Of a stretch of DNA of 64,000 nucleotides, positions 44,776-52,489 are shown one piece after another. The stretch's first letter is position 1, and the number at the start of each line of letters is the position of its first letter. A program made the translations under genes and the position numbers. Source of the DNA: Anaerolineales bacterium (GTDB lineage Bacteria; Chloroflexota; Anaerolineae; Anaerolineales; Villigracilaceae); NCBI GenBank assembly GCA_030583905.1, contig CP129481.1, positions 186,001 through 250,000 of the forward strand, given 5' to 3'. The notes beneath the pieces were generated by a model that saw only the letters and a list, made by a program, of their open reading frames with translations, was not told the DNA's origin and made no database searches.

Positions 44776-45588
44776 TCACTCTGATTTTTTTGACTTAAAG
44801 GTTTCCCTCACCACCTCGAACGGATCGTCCCCACGCCGCAGGCTTAGTCCGTGCAGGATCAGCCCCATTTGGGAGAAGCCGAACCAGAGCAGAAAGACCG
44901 TCAAGCCGAGGGATGCGCGGTCAAGCCAGACGGGGATCGAAGCGGTCAAGTCCGCGACCTGACTGCGCCAGCCCGCTACTTTTGTCTCATACACATCGAT
45001 CTCTGCCAGAAAGAACTCGAGGCTGTCGCGCGTTTTTGTGAAATCGCCGCCCAGCAGGTAGGATGCATCGTCAAGGAATGTGGATGCCTGCTCAGCGAGT
45101 TGACTCACATTGCCGATCTCGTCGTTCAGTGAATCGGCGGAGTCGATCAGGTCTGTCAGGATCTGGTCGGGGATGTTAATTTGCAGGAACGGGATCAAGT
45201 TCAAGCCGAAGAGTGTGACGCGCAGGCGTTCGAGCGTGTCGCGCGCGGAGATCAGCCTTCCCCGCGCCGTCTCCAGTTCAGGGACAAGTTTGTCATCCAG
45301 CGTGGATTGGACATTTTCGAAAAAGGCTTGAGGGTCGTTCAAAGTGAATTTGTTCAACGCCTCTTCGGTCGCATTGACGATGCGCAGGGTGCGCTCCAAT
45401 TCCACCCGTGAATTTTTCAGGGTGACTTCCACCTGATCGAGTTCCGCATCGATCGCCCCCAATCTGTCGATCGCCTGGCGGGTCAGCGGCTCGTTATAGA
45501 CCCAGGCAAGAACAATTCCCACAACACTTAAGAGAAGCAGTAACGAACTTACGATGATCAACGTGCCGGTCAGGATTTTGCGTGCCAT
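44776..45588 (-). CDS. Membrane protein with a long coiled coil
   Basis: A 270-residue protein. The N-terminal segment TGTLIIVSSLLLLLSVVGIV and a C-terminal one (GLTVFLLWFGFSQMGLIL) span the membrane and enclose an acidic, leucine-rich coiled coil of about 190 residues (LDQVEVTLKNSRVELERTLR; DSLEFFLAEIDVYETKVAGW). No known family was recognised. The ATG at 45588 follows AAAGGACC; a longer frame to 45693 has no such signal. It ends seven bases from the stop of the convergent peptidase gene. Confidence 0.7.
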   Translation of the reverse strand: MARKILTGTLIIVSSLLLLLSVVGIVLAWVYNEPLTRQAIDRLGAIDAELDQVEVTLKNSRVELERTLRIVNATEEALNKFTLNDPQAFFENVQSTLDDKLVPELETARGRLISARDTLERLRVTLFGLNLIPFLQINIPDQILTDLIDSADSLNDEIGNVSQLAEQASTFLDDASYLLGGDFTKTRDSLEFFLAEIDVYETKVAGWRSQVADLTASIPVWLDRASLGLTVFLLWFGFSQMGLILHGLSLRRGDDPFEVVRETFKSKKSE

Positions 45589-45686
45589 GTTGGTCCTTTC
45601 ACTAAAGCGGCGACTTGTCCAATCAAAGATTTGAAAATTATACAGGCAAAGACAGGTTTCAGTGGAAATCTTGTGGAAATTGCCTC

Positions 45687-45735
45687 TTGACAAACCGTCT
45701 AAGTTAGACTATTATCTAATTAGACATCGGTCTAA
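45687..45735 (+). promoter_or_regulatory. Promoter with three GTCTAA/TTAGAC operator sites
   Basis: TTGACA (45687-45692) and TATTAT (45710-45715) have exactly 17 bases between them. GTCTAA-G-TTAGAC (45697-45709) fills most of the spacer. TCTAATTAGA (45715-45724, extending to TTAGAC) and a half-site GTCTAA (45730-45735) follow. This is a typical array for an ArsR/MarR-like repressor; the ArsR-type protein at 46035 is the obvious candidate. Confidence 0.85.
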
Positions 45736-45782
45736 CACAGGCATCTGCCTAACGAATTGTTTTATTCAGGAGAGAGGTAACC

Positions 45783-46010
45783 ATGTCTACCCATACTTGT
45801 GATTGCTTGATCGAGGAACAAACCATGTACACAACCACCCGCTCCACCGATGCGGAAACATCCCGCAGCATCTTTACCCAGCAGACCGGGCAGGTGCTTG
45901 TCACGCTTGGGACGCTCTTCAAACACGTGCCGCCCTTTAACGAGACCATCGACAAGAACACCGGCGAGACGCTGATCTCCATCGGAAAAAAACTAAAAGC
46001 CACAAAATAA
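45783..46010 (+). CDS. 75-residue hypothetical protein
   Basis: A short protein of mixed composition with no recognised domain. The N-terminus has two Cys (THTCDCLIEEQ), and the C-terminal part is IDKNTGETLISIGKKLK. AGAGAGGTAAC precedes the ATG. It is the first gene of the operon driven by the GTCTAA/TTAGAC promoter and may be a small partner or metal-binding protein; that is inference only. Confidence 0.6.
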   Translation: MSTHTCDCLIEEQTMYTTTRSTDAETSRSIFTQQTGQVLVTLGTLFKHVPPFNETIDKNTGETLISIGKKLKATK

Positions 46011-46034
46011 TCACGGAGCAGACCGAGGAACTTC

Positions 46035-47144
46035 ATGGAAATCCTGACCGAAACTCAAACCGTATCCCCCGCCGTATCCTGGGATTTTGGCACAGCCTAC
46101 GAACTGTTCATCAGTCTGCACGTTTTGCACGAACCCGATTATTTCGGAATCCGCCCATCCTACGCCGCCGGCGTCCGTTCAAGGATACCGGCGGCTGAAC
46201 GCAAACTGCTGGAGGAGGTCTACCCGATCACGGGCGTGCCGCTCAAATGGATCGCTTCCCTCCCCGACCCGAAAGATGCCATCACCGCCCTGTGGGCATT
46301 GAAGCAGATCGCACCCGCCGAACGGATGCTCACGCTTCAAAGGGTGTACGAAAAATTCGAATACGACAACCCTGAAGACGAAGAAAAACACGCGCGTTTT
46401 AACGAGATCATGATCCGCGTCGCTTCGGAAGGAAAATGGACATCCGAAGACAGCGACTATTTCTACAAATCCTTTCATAAAAAACATGGCGGACTAAAGC
46501 GGGACGCCATCGAACGCTGCCTTGACTGGTGGAGCCGACCCGAAGAACTTGGCGAAGGATTCCTTTCCGCCATCCAGGCATACTATCAGGCGTTTTTCGA
46601 GGAAGAGGAGAAGCGCGTCGAACCCGTCCTCAAAGCTGGTCTGGAAAAAGCCCAGGACCTTGCCTCCCGATTAAGTGTCGACGAACTTTTCAGTGAACTT
46701 TCGCAGGGCGTCAAACTGGACGATGATTTCCGGACAACCAATCTCATCATCGCCCCCGCCTTCTGGACCACCCCGCTGGTCTTCTTCGAAAAGCTCGACA
46801 AGAACAACATGCTCCTGCTCTTTGGCGCGCGCCCTGCGGATATGTCCGTCATCCCCGGCGAAACCGTACCGGACGGGCTTGTGCGGTCGCTGAAAGCCCT
46901 CGCCGACCCCACCCGCCTGAAGATCCTCTACTACCTTTCTCACGAAAGCCTGACGCCGTCCGAGATCGCCCGCAAACTACAACTCCGCCCGCCAACCGTG
47001 ACGCACCACTTAAGCGAACTGCGCCTCGCCAGCCTGGTGGAATTGTCCTTCAAGAACGATGAAAAACGCTATGCCATCCGCAAACAGGCGCTCGATGCGG
47101 TCTGCGCAAATATAAAAACCTTTTTGGAAAAAGAACCCGAATAA
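46035..47144 (+). CDS. ArsR-type transcriptional regulator with large N-terminal domain
   Basis: A 369-residue protein. The last 90 residues are an ArsR winged helix: LKALADPTRLKILYYLSHES, then LTPSEIARKLQLRPPTVTHH and LSELRLASLVELSFKNDEKR. The preceding 280 residues are unusual for ArsR and contain no known metal motif. They probably form a ligand or protein-interaction domain. The gene follows the small protein gene by 24 bases and precedes the transporter gene by nine. It probably represses the operon. Confidence 0.85.
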   Translation: MEILTETQTVSPAVSWDFGTAYELFISLHVLHEPDYFGIRPSYAAGVRSRIPAAERKLLEEVYPITGVPLKWIASLPDPKDAITALWALKQIAPAERMLTLQRVYEKFEYDNPEDEEKHARFNEIMIRVASEGKWTSEDSDYFYKSFHKKHGGLKRDAIERCLDWWSRPEELGEGFLSAIQAYYQAFFEEEEKRVEPVLKAGLEKAQDLASRLSVDELFSELSQGVKLDDDFRTTNLIIAPAFWTTPLVFFEKLDKNNMLLLFGARPADMSVIPGETVPDGLVRSLKALADPTRLKILYYLSHESLTPSEIARKLQLRPPTVTHHLSELRLASLVELSFKNDEKRYAIRKQALDAVCANIKTFLEKEPE

Positions 47145-47153
47145 AGTAACGCC

Positions 47154-48440
47154 ATGGAAGAAAAAACTTCAAGAAACTTCAAACCGTTTCGCATCCTAAG
47201 CGACTACGGCTCCCACATCCGCGCCTTCAAACCGAATGCGCGGCTTTATCTCCTCAACGTCATCATCACCGGCGCGGTGATGGGCGTGTTCCGCCTGCTG
47301 TTCAATTTCTACGTCCTCAGCCTCGGTTTCGACGAGGCGCTGCTCGGCAACCTCATCACCACGAGCAGTTTCGTTGCGTTGATCGTCGCCCTGCCCATGG
47401 GCTACCTCGCAGACATGCTCGGGCGGAAATCATCGCTCGTCCTTTCGGGTGTGCTGCTGGCAGTTTCCATCCTCGCCATGGCAATCTGGCAGACCGAAAC
47501 GATGTTCTATTCCATGAACGTCCTTTCGGGCATCGCCCAAAGCTTGGCAGGCGTGACCATGTCGCCCTTCCTGATGGAAAACAGCGACGAACGGGAGCGC
47601 ACCTACCTCTTCAGCTTCGGTCAGGGACTTCAAATGACCATGGCATCCGCCGGCAGTTGGATCGGCGGCTACCTCCCCACCTGGATCGGACAGGCGCAAG
47701 GCGCATCCGCAACCAGCAGCATTGCCTATGGAAATTCCATCTTCATCATGGGCATCGGCGCAGGGCTCGCCGTCATCCCGCTGATCTTCCTCAAAGCCCC
47801 CAAACTGGAGCGTAGTCAGCGCGCCGTGTTTGCGCCCTTCCAATACGCCGCACAACAACCGGTCCTGTTGACCAAACTGATCCTGCCCATGCTGCTGACC
47901 TCCATCGGCGCAGGGCTGATCATGCCCTTCATGAACGTCTTCTTCCGCGTGGTGCACAAACAGCCCGACCCCGTCATCGGCACGCTCTTCGCCTGGGGTT
48001 CGCTTGCCATGGCTATCGGACTCCTGCTCGCCCCGCCGCTCGCCGAACGGACAGGCAAGATCCAGCTTGTCGTCATCTCACAGGCGCTTTCGATCCCCTT
48101 CCTCATTCTGCTGGGCTTCTCCCCCATCTTCTGGGTCGGCGCCGCAACCTACTACGTCCGCCTCGCGCTGATGAACATGAGCAGCCCCGTCTATCAAACC
48201 TTCATCATGGAGCACGTGGATCCCTCCGCCCGCGCCACCGTCGCCAGCCTGACCAGCATGGCATGGAATTTCGGCTGGGCGTTCAGCCCCACCATCAGCG
48301 GCTGGCTGCAGGTCAAATACGGCTTCGGTCCTCCATTCATCGGCACGATCATTCTCTATACAATTTCCGTGGTCATGTATTGGGCATTCTTCTGGCGCGG
48401 AAAAACCACACCAGTCCCGGCGCCCGCCGCGGCGGATTGA
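47154..48440 (+). CDS. MFS transporter
   Basis: A 428-residue protein with about 12 membrane segments in two halves. The loop 2-3 motif is LADMLGRKSSLVLSGVLLAV. Further segments include IAQSLAGVTMSPFLMEN and LTSIGAGLIMPFMNVFFRVV. The C-terminus is Pro/Ala-rich. The substrate is unknown; the ArsR-type regulator suggests drug or metabolite efflux, not necessarily metals. It is the last gene of the operon; a terminator follows. Confidence 0.82.
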   Translation: MEEKTSRNFKPFRILSDYGSHIRAFKPNARLYLLNVIITGAVMGVFRLLFNFYVLSLGFDEALLGNLITTSSFVALIVALPMGYLADMLGRKSSLVLSGVLLAVSILAMAIWQTETMFYSMNVLSGIAQSLAGVTMSPFLMENSDERERTYLFSFGQGLQMTMASAGSWIGGYLPTWIGQAQGASATSSIAYGNSIFIMGIGAGLAVIPLIFLKAPKLERSQRAVFAPFQYAAQQPVLLTKLILPMLLTSIGAGLIMPFMNVFFRVVHKQPDPVIGTLFAWGSLAMAIGLLLAPPLAERTGKIQLVVISQALSIPFLILLGFSPIFWVGAATYYVRLALMNMSSPVYQTFIMEHVDPSARATVASLTSMAWNFGWAFSPTISGWLQVKYGFGPPFIGTIILYTISVVMYWAFFWRGKTTPVPAPAAAD

Positions 48441-48465
48441 ACACGCATTTTCTCCTCCTTGTCAA

Positions 48466-48502
48466 GCAGGTCGGATTTCCCAATCCGACCTGCGCCTTTT
48501 TA
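48466..48502 (+). terminator. Terminator of the ArsR/MFS operon
   Basis: GCAGGTCGGATT/AATCCGACCTGC stem with loop TCCC, then GCCTTTTTAT. Confidence 0.9.
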
Positions 48503-48517
48503 TGGCAAAATTAAAAA

Positions 48518-49738
48518 ATGGACAAGGACATTCTCATCCTCGGAGGCGGACCAAGCGGACTCTCCACCGCGCTGCATCTGGCGAAGATCGCTCCGCATCT
48601 GACTCCCCGCATCCTGATCCTCGAAAAGGAATATTATCCACGCCTGAAACTTTGCGCCGGAGGGCTGGTCATCGATGCTGAAGTCATCCTCGAGCGCCTT
48701 GGGCTGGATGCGCGCGAAGTCCCGCACGTGGATGCATCGAATGTCCGCTTCGACTTTGAGGGCAGAGGGCTTGCTGTCCGCGTGCCGAGGCGCCACGCCA
48801 TCCGCGTCATCCGCCGCGACGAGTTCGATCACTGGCTGGCACAAAAGGCAATGGAAAGAGGAATAGAGATCAAGCAGGGAGTATCCGTCAAGAATGTCAT
48901 CCCCGACGAAAACGGCGTAACCGTCCAAACAAACCAAGGCGAATTTCGTGCCGCCATCGTCATCGGCGCGGACGGCTCGAACGGCGTCACCCGCCACTGT
49001 ATCTTCCCAAATGAGCCGGTTTACACCGCGCGTGTATTGGAAGTCATAACTCCAAATTATTCTGTCATTGCGAATACGAGCGAAGCAATCTCCAACATCA
49101 ATGACCAGATTACTTCGAGAGAAAATACCGCTCGCAATGACGCGGCTTACTTCGATTTCTTTGCAGTTCCCGAAAACATCGCAGGGTATGTTTGGGATTT
49201 CCCTACACAAATCAATGGTCAACCCATGCGCTGTTGGGGCATCTACGACACCAACCTGCTCGCAGACCAAAAACGCCCCGCGCTCAAAGAACCGCTCGCT
49301 GCAGAGATGAAACGTCTCGGCTTCGACCTGAACGACTACGAGATCAAAGGTCACCCCATCCGCTGGTACAGCCCGTGGAACAAGGCATCCGTTCCGCGCG
49401 TATTGCTGGTCGGCGATGCCGTCGGCGCAGACCCGATCTTCGGCGAAGGCATCAGCATGGCGTTGGGATACGGCGCGGTCGCCGCGCAGGAGATCAGCGA
49501 GTCGTTTCAGCGTGGCGAATTTTCATTCAGGAGATACAAGCGTCGGCTGGTTCGAAGCGGGCTGGGTCAAACCCTGTTCGCGCGCTGGGTCATCACGCAA
49601 GTCATCTATTCCTTCAAATGGAAATGGTTCCAGATCCTGCTCTGGAGGATCATGAAACCGATCGTCCTGCTTGCGGCTTGGATATTTGTTTTGAACTGGA
49701 GCAGACGGCTGCCGAAACTTACGACTTCACACGCTTGA
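48518..49738 (+). CDS. Geranylgeranyl reductase-type FAD-dependent oxidoreductase
   Basis: A 406-residue protein. FAD-binding ILILGGGPSGLSTALHLAKI at the N-terminus, substrate loop RLKLCAGGLVID, RRDEFDHWLAQKA, and the second FAD motif VLLVGDAVGADPIFGEGISM. The C-terminal membrane-associated segment is FQILLWRIMKPIVLLAAWIF. Relatives reduce isoprenoid double bonds in lipids or pigments; the substrate is unknown. At residues about 182-208 the frame crosses an inserted palindromic element without losing register. A -10-like TGGCAAAAT ends six bases before the ATG. The 3' end overlaps recO by 20 bases (convergent). Confidence 0.8.
   Translation: MDKDILILGGGPSGLSTALHLAKIAPHLTPRILILEKEYYPRLKLCAGGLVIDAEVILERLGLDAREVPHVDASNVRFDFEGRGLAVRVPRRHAIRVIRRDEFDHWLAQKAMERGIEIKQGVSVKNVIPDENGVTVQTNQGEFRAAIVIGADGSNGVTRHCIFPNEPVYTARVLEVITPNYSVIANTSEAISNINDQITSRENTARNDAAYFDFFAVPENIAGYVWDFPTQINGQPMRCWGIYDTNLLADQKRPALKEPLAAEMKRLGFDLNDYEIKGHPIRWYSPWNKASVPRVLLVGDAVGADPIFGEGISMALGYGAVAAQEISESFQRGEFSFRRYKRRLVRSGLGQTLFARWVITQVIYSFKWKWFQILLWRIMKPIVLLAAWIFVLNWSRRLPKLTTSHA
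49063..49142 (+). repeat. Palindromic element inserted in frame in the flavoprotein gene
   Basis: Outer arms TGTCATTGCGA (49063-49073) and TCGCAATGAC (49132-49141) are complementary. Inner arms CGAAGCAATCT and AGATTACTTCG pair with one mismatch. TGTCATTGCGA...GAAGCAATC is, from general knowledge, a widespread intergenic palindromic repeat in bacteria including Chloroflexota. Here it adds about 27 in-frame residues to the protein, analogous to the Rickettsia palindromic elements that lie inside genes. Confidence 0.75.
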
Positions 49739-50477
49739 TGAAGCCGGGCGTGTTCAACTCGCGTTCGAGCAGATAGGTGAAGTAGCCCTGCATGAGCGTC
49801 TCCGCCTCTTTCTTGACCTCCATGCCGGGATGTGCGCGCGAGGCATCCCTGTAACTCGAGCGTTGGAAGTGGCGAAGATACTTGAGCGCCTCCAGCGAGA
49901 TTTTGGACAGGTTTCGCAAGCCTTCGCCGCAGCGCGGACAGATGACGCCGCCCGCTGTGAACGAAAAGAACTGGTCTTCGGCGCGGATCTCGCGGCTGCA
50001 ATTGGCGCACTCGAACAACTGTGGACGAAACCCGACCGCATCCAACAAACGCATTTCATAATAACGGACTGCCAGCCAGGCATCCTCTTCGGCTTCGATG
50101 CGACCAAGCGTTTCCACGAGCAAGCGGAAAATCGAAGGATTCGCGCCTTCATCTTCGTAGGAAAAACGCAAAAGCAGTTCGACCACGTACGCGGCATGAC
50201 TTGTCTTCAGTAGGTCATCGTGCAGCGGAAGAAAAGCATTGACCGTCTCCACCTGCGTGACGATCAACAGGTCGCGTCCTTTGGCGAGTTGAATGGTGAT
50301 CTGGGTGAACGGTTGCAAATGTCCCGCCTTGCGCGAAGTAACTTTGCGCGCGCCCTTCGCGATCGCGCGCACCATGCCCTGTTCGCGTGTATAGAGCGTG
50401 AGCAGGCGATCAGCTTCGCCCCAATCCGCGTGGCGGAGGACGACAGCGGAAGCGCGGAAGGAACGGAAGTCAGTCAT
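49719..50477 (-). CDS. recO: DNA repair protein RecO
   Basis: A 252-residue protein. OB fold at the N-terminus: RASAVVLRHADWGEADRLLT, then LYTREQGMVRAIAKGARKVT. A helical domain and a CxxC...CxxC zinc motif (ECANCSREI and ICPRCGEG) follow. RecO works with RecR to load RecA on gaps and break ends. Length is in the family range. It overlaps the end of the convergent flavoprotein gene by 20 bases. The next gene on the same strand is cdd, with a short hairpin between them. Confidence 0.9.
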   Translation of the reverse strand: MTDFRSFRASAVVLRHADWGEADRLLTLYTREQGMVRAIAKGARKVTSRKAGHLQPFTQITIQLAKGRDLLIVTQVETVNAFLPLHDDLLKTSHAAYVVELLLRFSYEDEGANPSIFRLLVETLGRIEAEEDAWLAVRYYEMRLLDAVGFRPQLFECANCSREIRAEDQFFSFTAGGVICPRCGEGLRNLSKISLEALKYLRHFQRSSYRDASRAHPGMEVKKEAETLMQGYFTYLLERELNTPGFIKRVKS

Positions 50478-50514
50478 AAGAGAGTGAGAGTAGTCGCTTG
50501 CTACTCTCTATTTT

Positions 50515-50922
50515 CTAATTGTCTTTCACCAAATGTTTTGGCGTGAACGCTTCGGGGAGCAACTCACTCACCGTCATCTCTTTCACCAACTTCCCTTCCC
50601 CGTTTGCCAACAATACAAGTATATCCAATCCGAATTCCGCCATCACCTGCCTACATCCGCCGCAGGGAGAGCCGCCGTTCTTGGTGACAACAGAGATCAC
50701 TTCAAACTCGGTTTCACCTTCTGAAACAGCTTTGAAAATGGCAACCCGCTCGGCACACATCGTCTGCGGGTAGGCGGCGTTTTCGATGTTCACGCCGGTG
50801 TATAGACGCCCGCTCTTCGTCCGCAGCGCCGCACCGACGGGATAATTCGAATATGGCACGTATGCGCGGCGACGCGCTTCATTGGCAAGGTCGATCAAGG
50901 CTTGTTTTTCTTCTTTGGTCAT
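50515..50922 (-). CDS. cdd: Cytidine deaminase
   Basis: A 135-residue enzyme that converts cytidine or deoxycytidine to uridine for pyrimidine salvage. The zinc site shows the proton-shuttle and ligand in NIENAAYPQTMCAERVAIFK (Cys-Ala-Glu) and in GGSPCGGCRQVMAEF (two Cys). The N-terminal YVPYSNYPVGAAL is the usual substrate loop. Homotetrameric-type length. It lies eight bases after glmU on the same strand and is probably cotranscribed. Confidence 0.94.
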   Translation of the reverse strand: MTKEEKQALIDLANEARRRAYVPYSNYPVGAALRTKSGRLYTGVNIENAAYPQTMCAERVAIFKAVSEGETEFEVISVVTKNGGSPCGGCRQVMAEFGLDILVLLANGEGKLVKEMTVSELLPEAFTPKHLVKDN

Positions 50923-50930
50923 GGTCTGCT

Positions 50931-52295
50931 CTATTTCTTCTTTGCTTTTCGTTCCAATTTTTTGATCGCGCGGGCGGGCATGCCGACCACAAGTGTATCG
51001 TCCGCCACATTTTTAGTCACCACCGCGCCTGCGCCTGTCCGCGCGCCGTCACCAATTTTCAACGGCGCGACCAACATGGTATCCGAACCAATAAAGACAT
51101 CTTCGCCGATCTCGGTGGCGTGTTTCTTTTCGCCGTCATAATTACAGGTGATGGTCCCTGCGCCGATGTTGGTATTGATGCCGATCTGCGCGTTGCCGAT
51201 GTACGAGAAATGTCCCATCTTCACGCCTTCGGCAAGATACGAATCCTTCACTTCACCGAAATTCCCCATGTGGACGTGGTTGCCAAGGTGCGCTCCTTTT
51301 CTCAATCGTGCAAACGGACCCATATCCACGTCATCTTCGAGCACTGCGCCTTCAAGAACGGATGCGAGAATCTTACAGCGATTCCCAATTTTTGTGTCAC
51401 GGATGATCGTGTTCGGTCCGATTAAGTTTCCCTCGCCAATCTCGGTCTTGCCATACAGGTAAGTATTTGGCATGAGGGTCGTATCCTTCCCGATGGTCAC
51501 ATCCGCTTCGATGTAGGTGGAAGCGGGGTCGATCACCGTCACGCCGTTGAGCATGTGTTTCTCGTTGATGCGCCGCCGCATGGCGGCTTCCACTTCCGCG
51601 AGATGGATGCGGGTGTTTACGCCGATGGTCTCTTCGAGATCGTCCATCACCGTGGCTTGGACGGACAAACCGTCTTGGGTCGCCAGTTCGACCGCATCGG
51701 TCAGATAGTATTCGCCCTTCTTGGGATTCTTCGGGATGCGATGCAGAGCGCCCCACAACCAATTCGCATCGAAGCAATAACCGCCGACGTTCAACTCCTT
51801 GACCTGCAACTGTTCGGGCGTGGCGACATACTCCTCCACAATGGCATCCACCGAACCGTCCGTCTTGCGGATGATGCGCCCGAACCCGCGCGGGTCGTCG
51901 GCAACGACGGTCAGCATCGAGATCGGTCCGCTGTTCTTTTTTTGCGTCTCCACCAGTTGCTGTAACGTCTCACCGCGCAACAAAGGCATGTCGGCATAGC
52001 AGACGACGACGAGATCCGTCTTTCCTTTGAGCAGAGACTCCGCCTGCATGACCGCATGTGCCGTACCAAGCTGCGGCTCCTGCAGGACCGTTTGGGCTGA
52101 TTCGCCCAACCAGGCTTTGACCTCGTCTGCGCCATGTCCCACCACTACGACGGGTTTCTCGGTGGTGGATTGCTGGATGGCGCGCAAGGCATGCCAGAGC
52201 ATGGGCTTTCCAACAACGGGATGTAATACTTTCGGCAGGGATGATTTCATGCGGGTACCCTGCCCGGCGGCAAGGATGATGGCGGTTATTTTCAT
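50931..52295 (-). CDS. glmU: Bifunctional GlcNAc-1-phosphate uridyltransferase / GlcN-1-phosphate acetyltransferase
   Basis: A 454-residue enzyme for the last two steps of UDP-GlcNAc synthesis, the precursor of peptidoglycan and other glycans. N-terminal nucleotidyltransferase: IILAAGQGTRMKSSLPKVLH and the aspartate-containing VVCYADMPLLRG. C-terminal left-handed beta helix with hexapeptide repeats and the acetyltransferase region YIGNAQIGINTNIGAGTITC, followed by NYDGEKKH. Length and both domains match GlmU. A terminator separates it from the upstream tRNA. Confidence 0.93.
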   Translation of the reverse strand: MKITAIILAAGQGTRMKSSLPKVLHPVVGKPMLWHALRAIQQSTTEKPVVVVGHGADEVKAWLGESAQTVLQEPQLGTAHAVMQAESLLKGKTDLVVVCYADMPLLRGETLQQLVETQKKNSGPISMLTVVADDPRGFGRIIRKTDGSVDAIVEEYVATPEQLQVKELNVGGYCFDANWLWGALHRIPKNPKKGEYYLTDAVELATQDGLSVQATVMDDLEETIGVNTRIHLAEVEAAMRRRINEKHMLNGVTVIDPASTYIEADVTIGKDTTLMPNTYLYGKTEIGEGNLIGPNTIIRDTKIGNRCKILASVLEGAVLEDDVDMGPFARLRKGAHLGNHVHMGNFGEVKDSYLAEGVKMGHFSYIGNAQIGINTNIGAGTITCNYDGEKKHATEIGEDVFIGSDTMLVAPLKIGDGARTGAGAVVTKNVADDTLVVGMPARAIKKLERKAKKK

Positions 52296-52306
52296 AAAGT
52301 CACCTC

Positions 52307-52355
52307 ATAACAAAACAGGATTTGTGCGACAGTGCCTCCGCAACAAATCCTGTTT
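52307..52355 (-). terminator. Terminator of tRNA-Gln
   Basis: Long stem with CAGGATTTG/CAAATCCTG pairing and an inner GCG/CGC pair around a large loop; in the minus direction it is followed by TTTTG. It lies between tRNA-Gln and glmU. Confidence 0.75.
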
Positions 52356-52389
52356 GAGAAAAAATATCCGCTGGTGCGGACGGTTCAGG

Positions 52390-52460
52390 CTGGGGCACCT
52401 GGATTCGAACCAAGATCCACAGCTCCAAAGGCTGGTGTGCTGCCATTGCACCATGCCCCA
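52390..52460 (-). tRNA. tRNA-Gln (anticodon UUG)
   Basis: Minus-strand cloverleaf: acceptor TGGGGCA/TGCCCCA, anticodon stem CCAGC/GCTGT (C-T end pair weak) with loop CTTTGGA, and T arm with GGTTCGAATCC. Anticodon TTG reads Gln codons. The discriminator is G, as in other bacterial tRNA-Gln; only CC of CCA is in place. Confidence 0.92.
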
Positions 52461-52489
52461 GTGCGGGCAAAATTGTAACACAATTTTTT

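Noticed and set aside
45730..45755. GTCTAAC and GCCTAAC, both fitting the attC R'' consensus
   Set aside because: They belong to the GTCTAA/TTAGAC operator series of the ArsR operon, and no partner R' box follows.
50487..50509. Hairpin GAGAGTAG/CTACTCTC between cdd and recO as a terminator
   Set aside because: No T run follows in the direction of transcription; it may only be an intercistronic structure.
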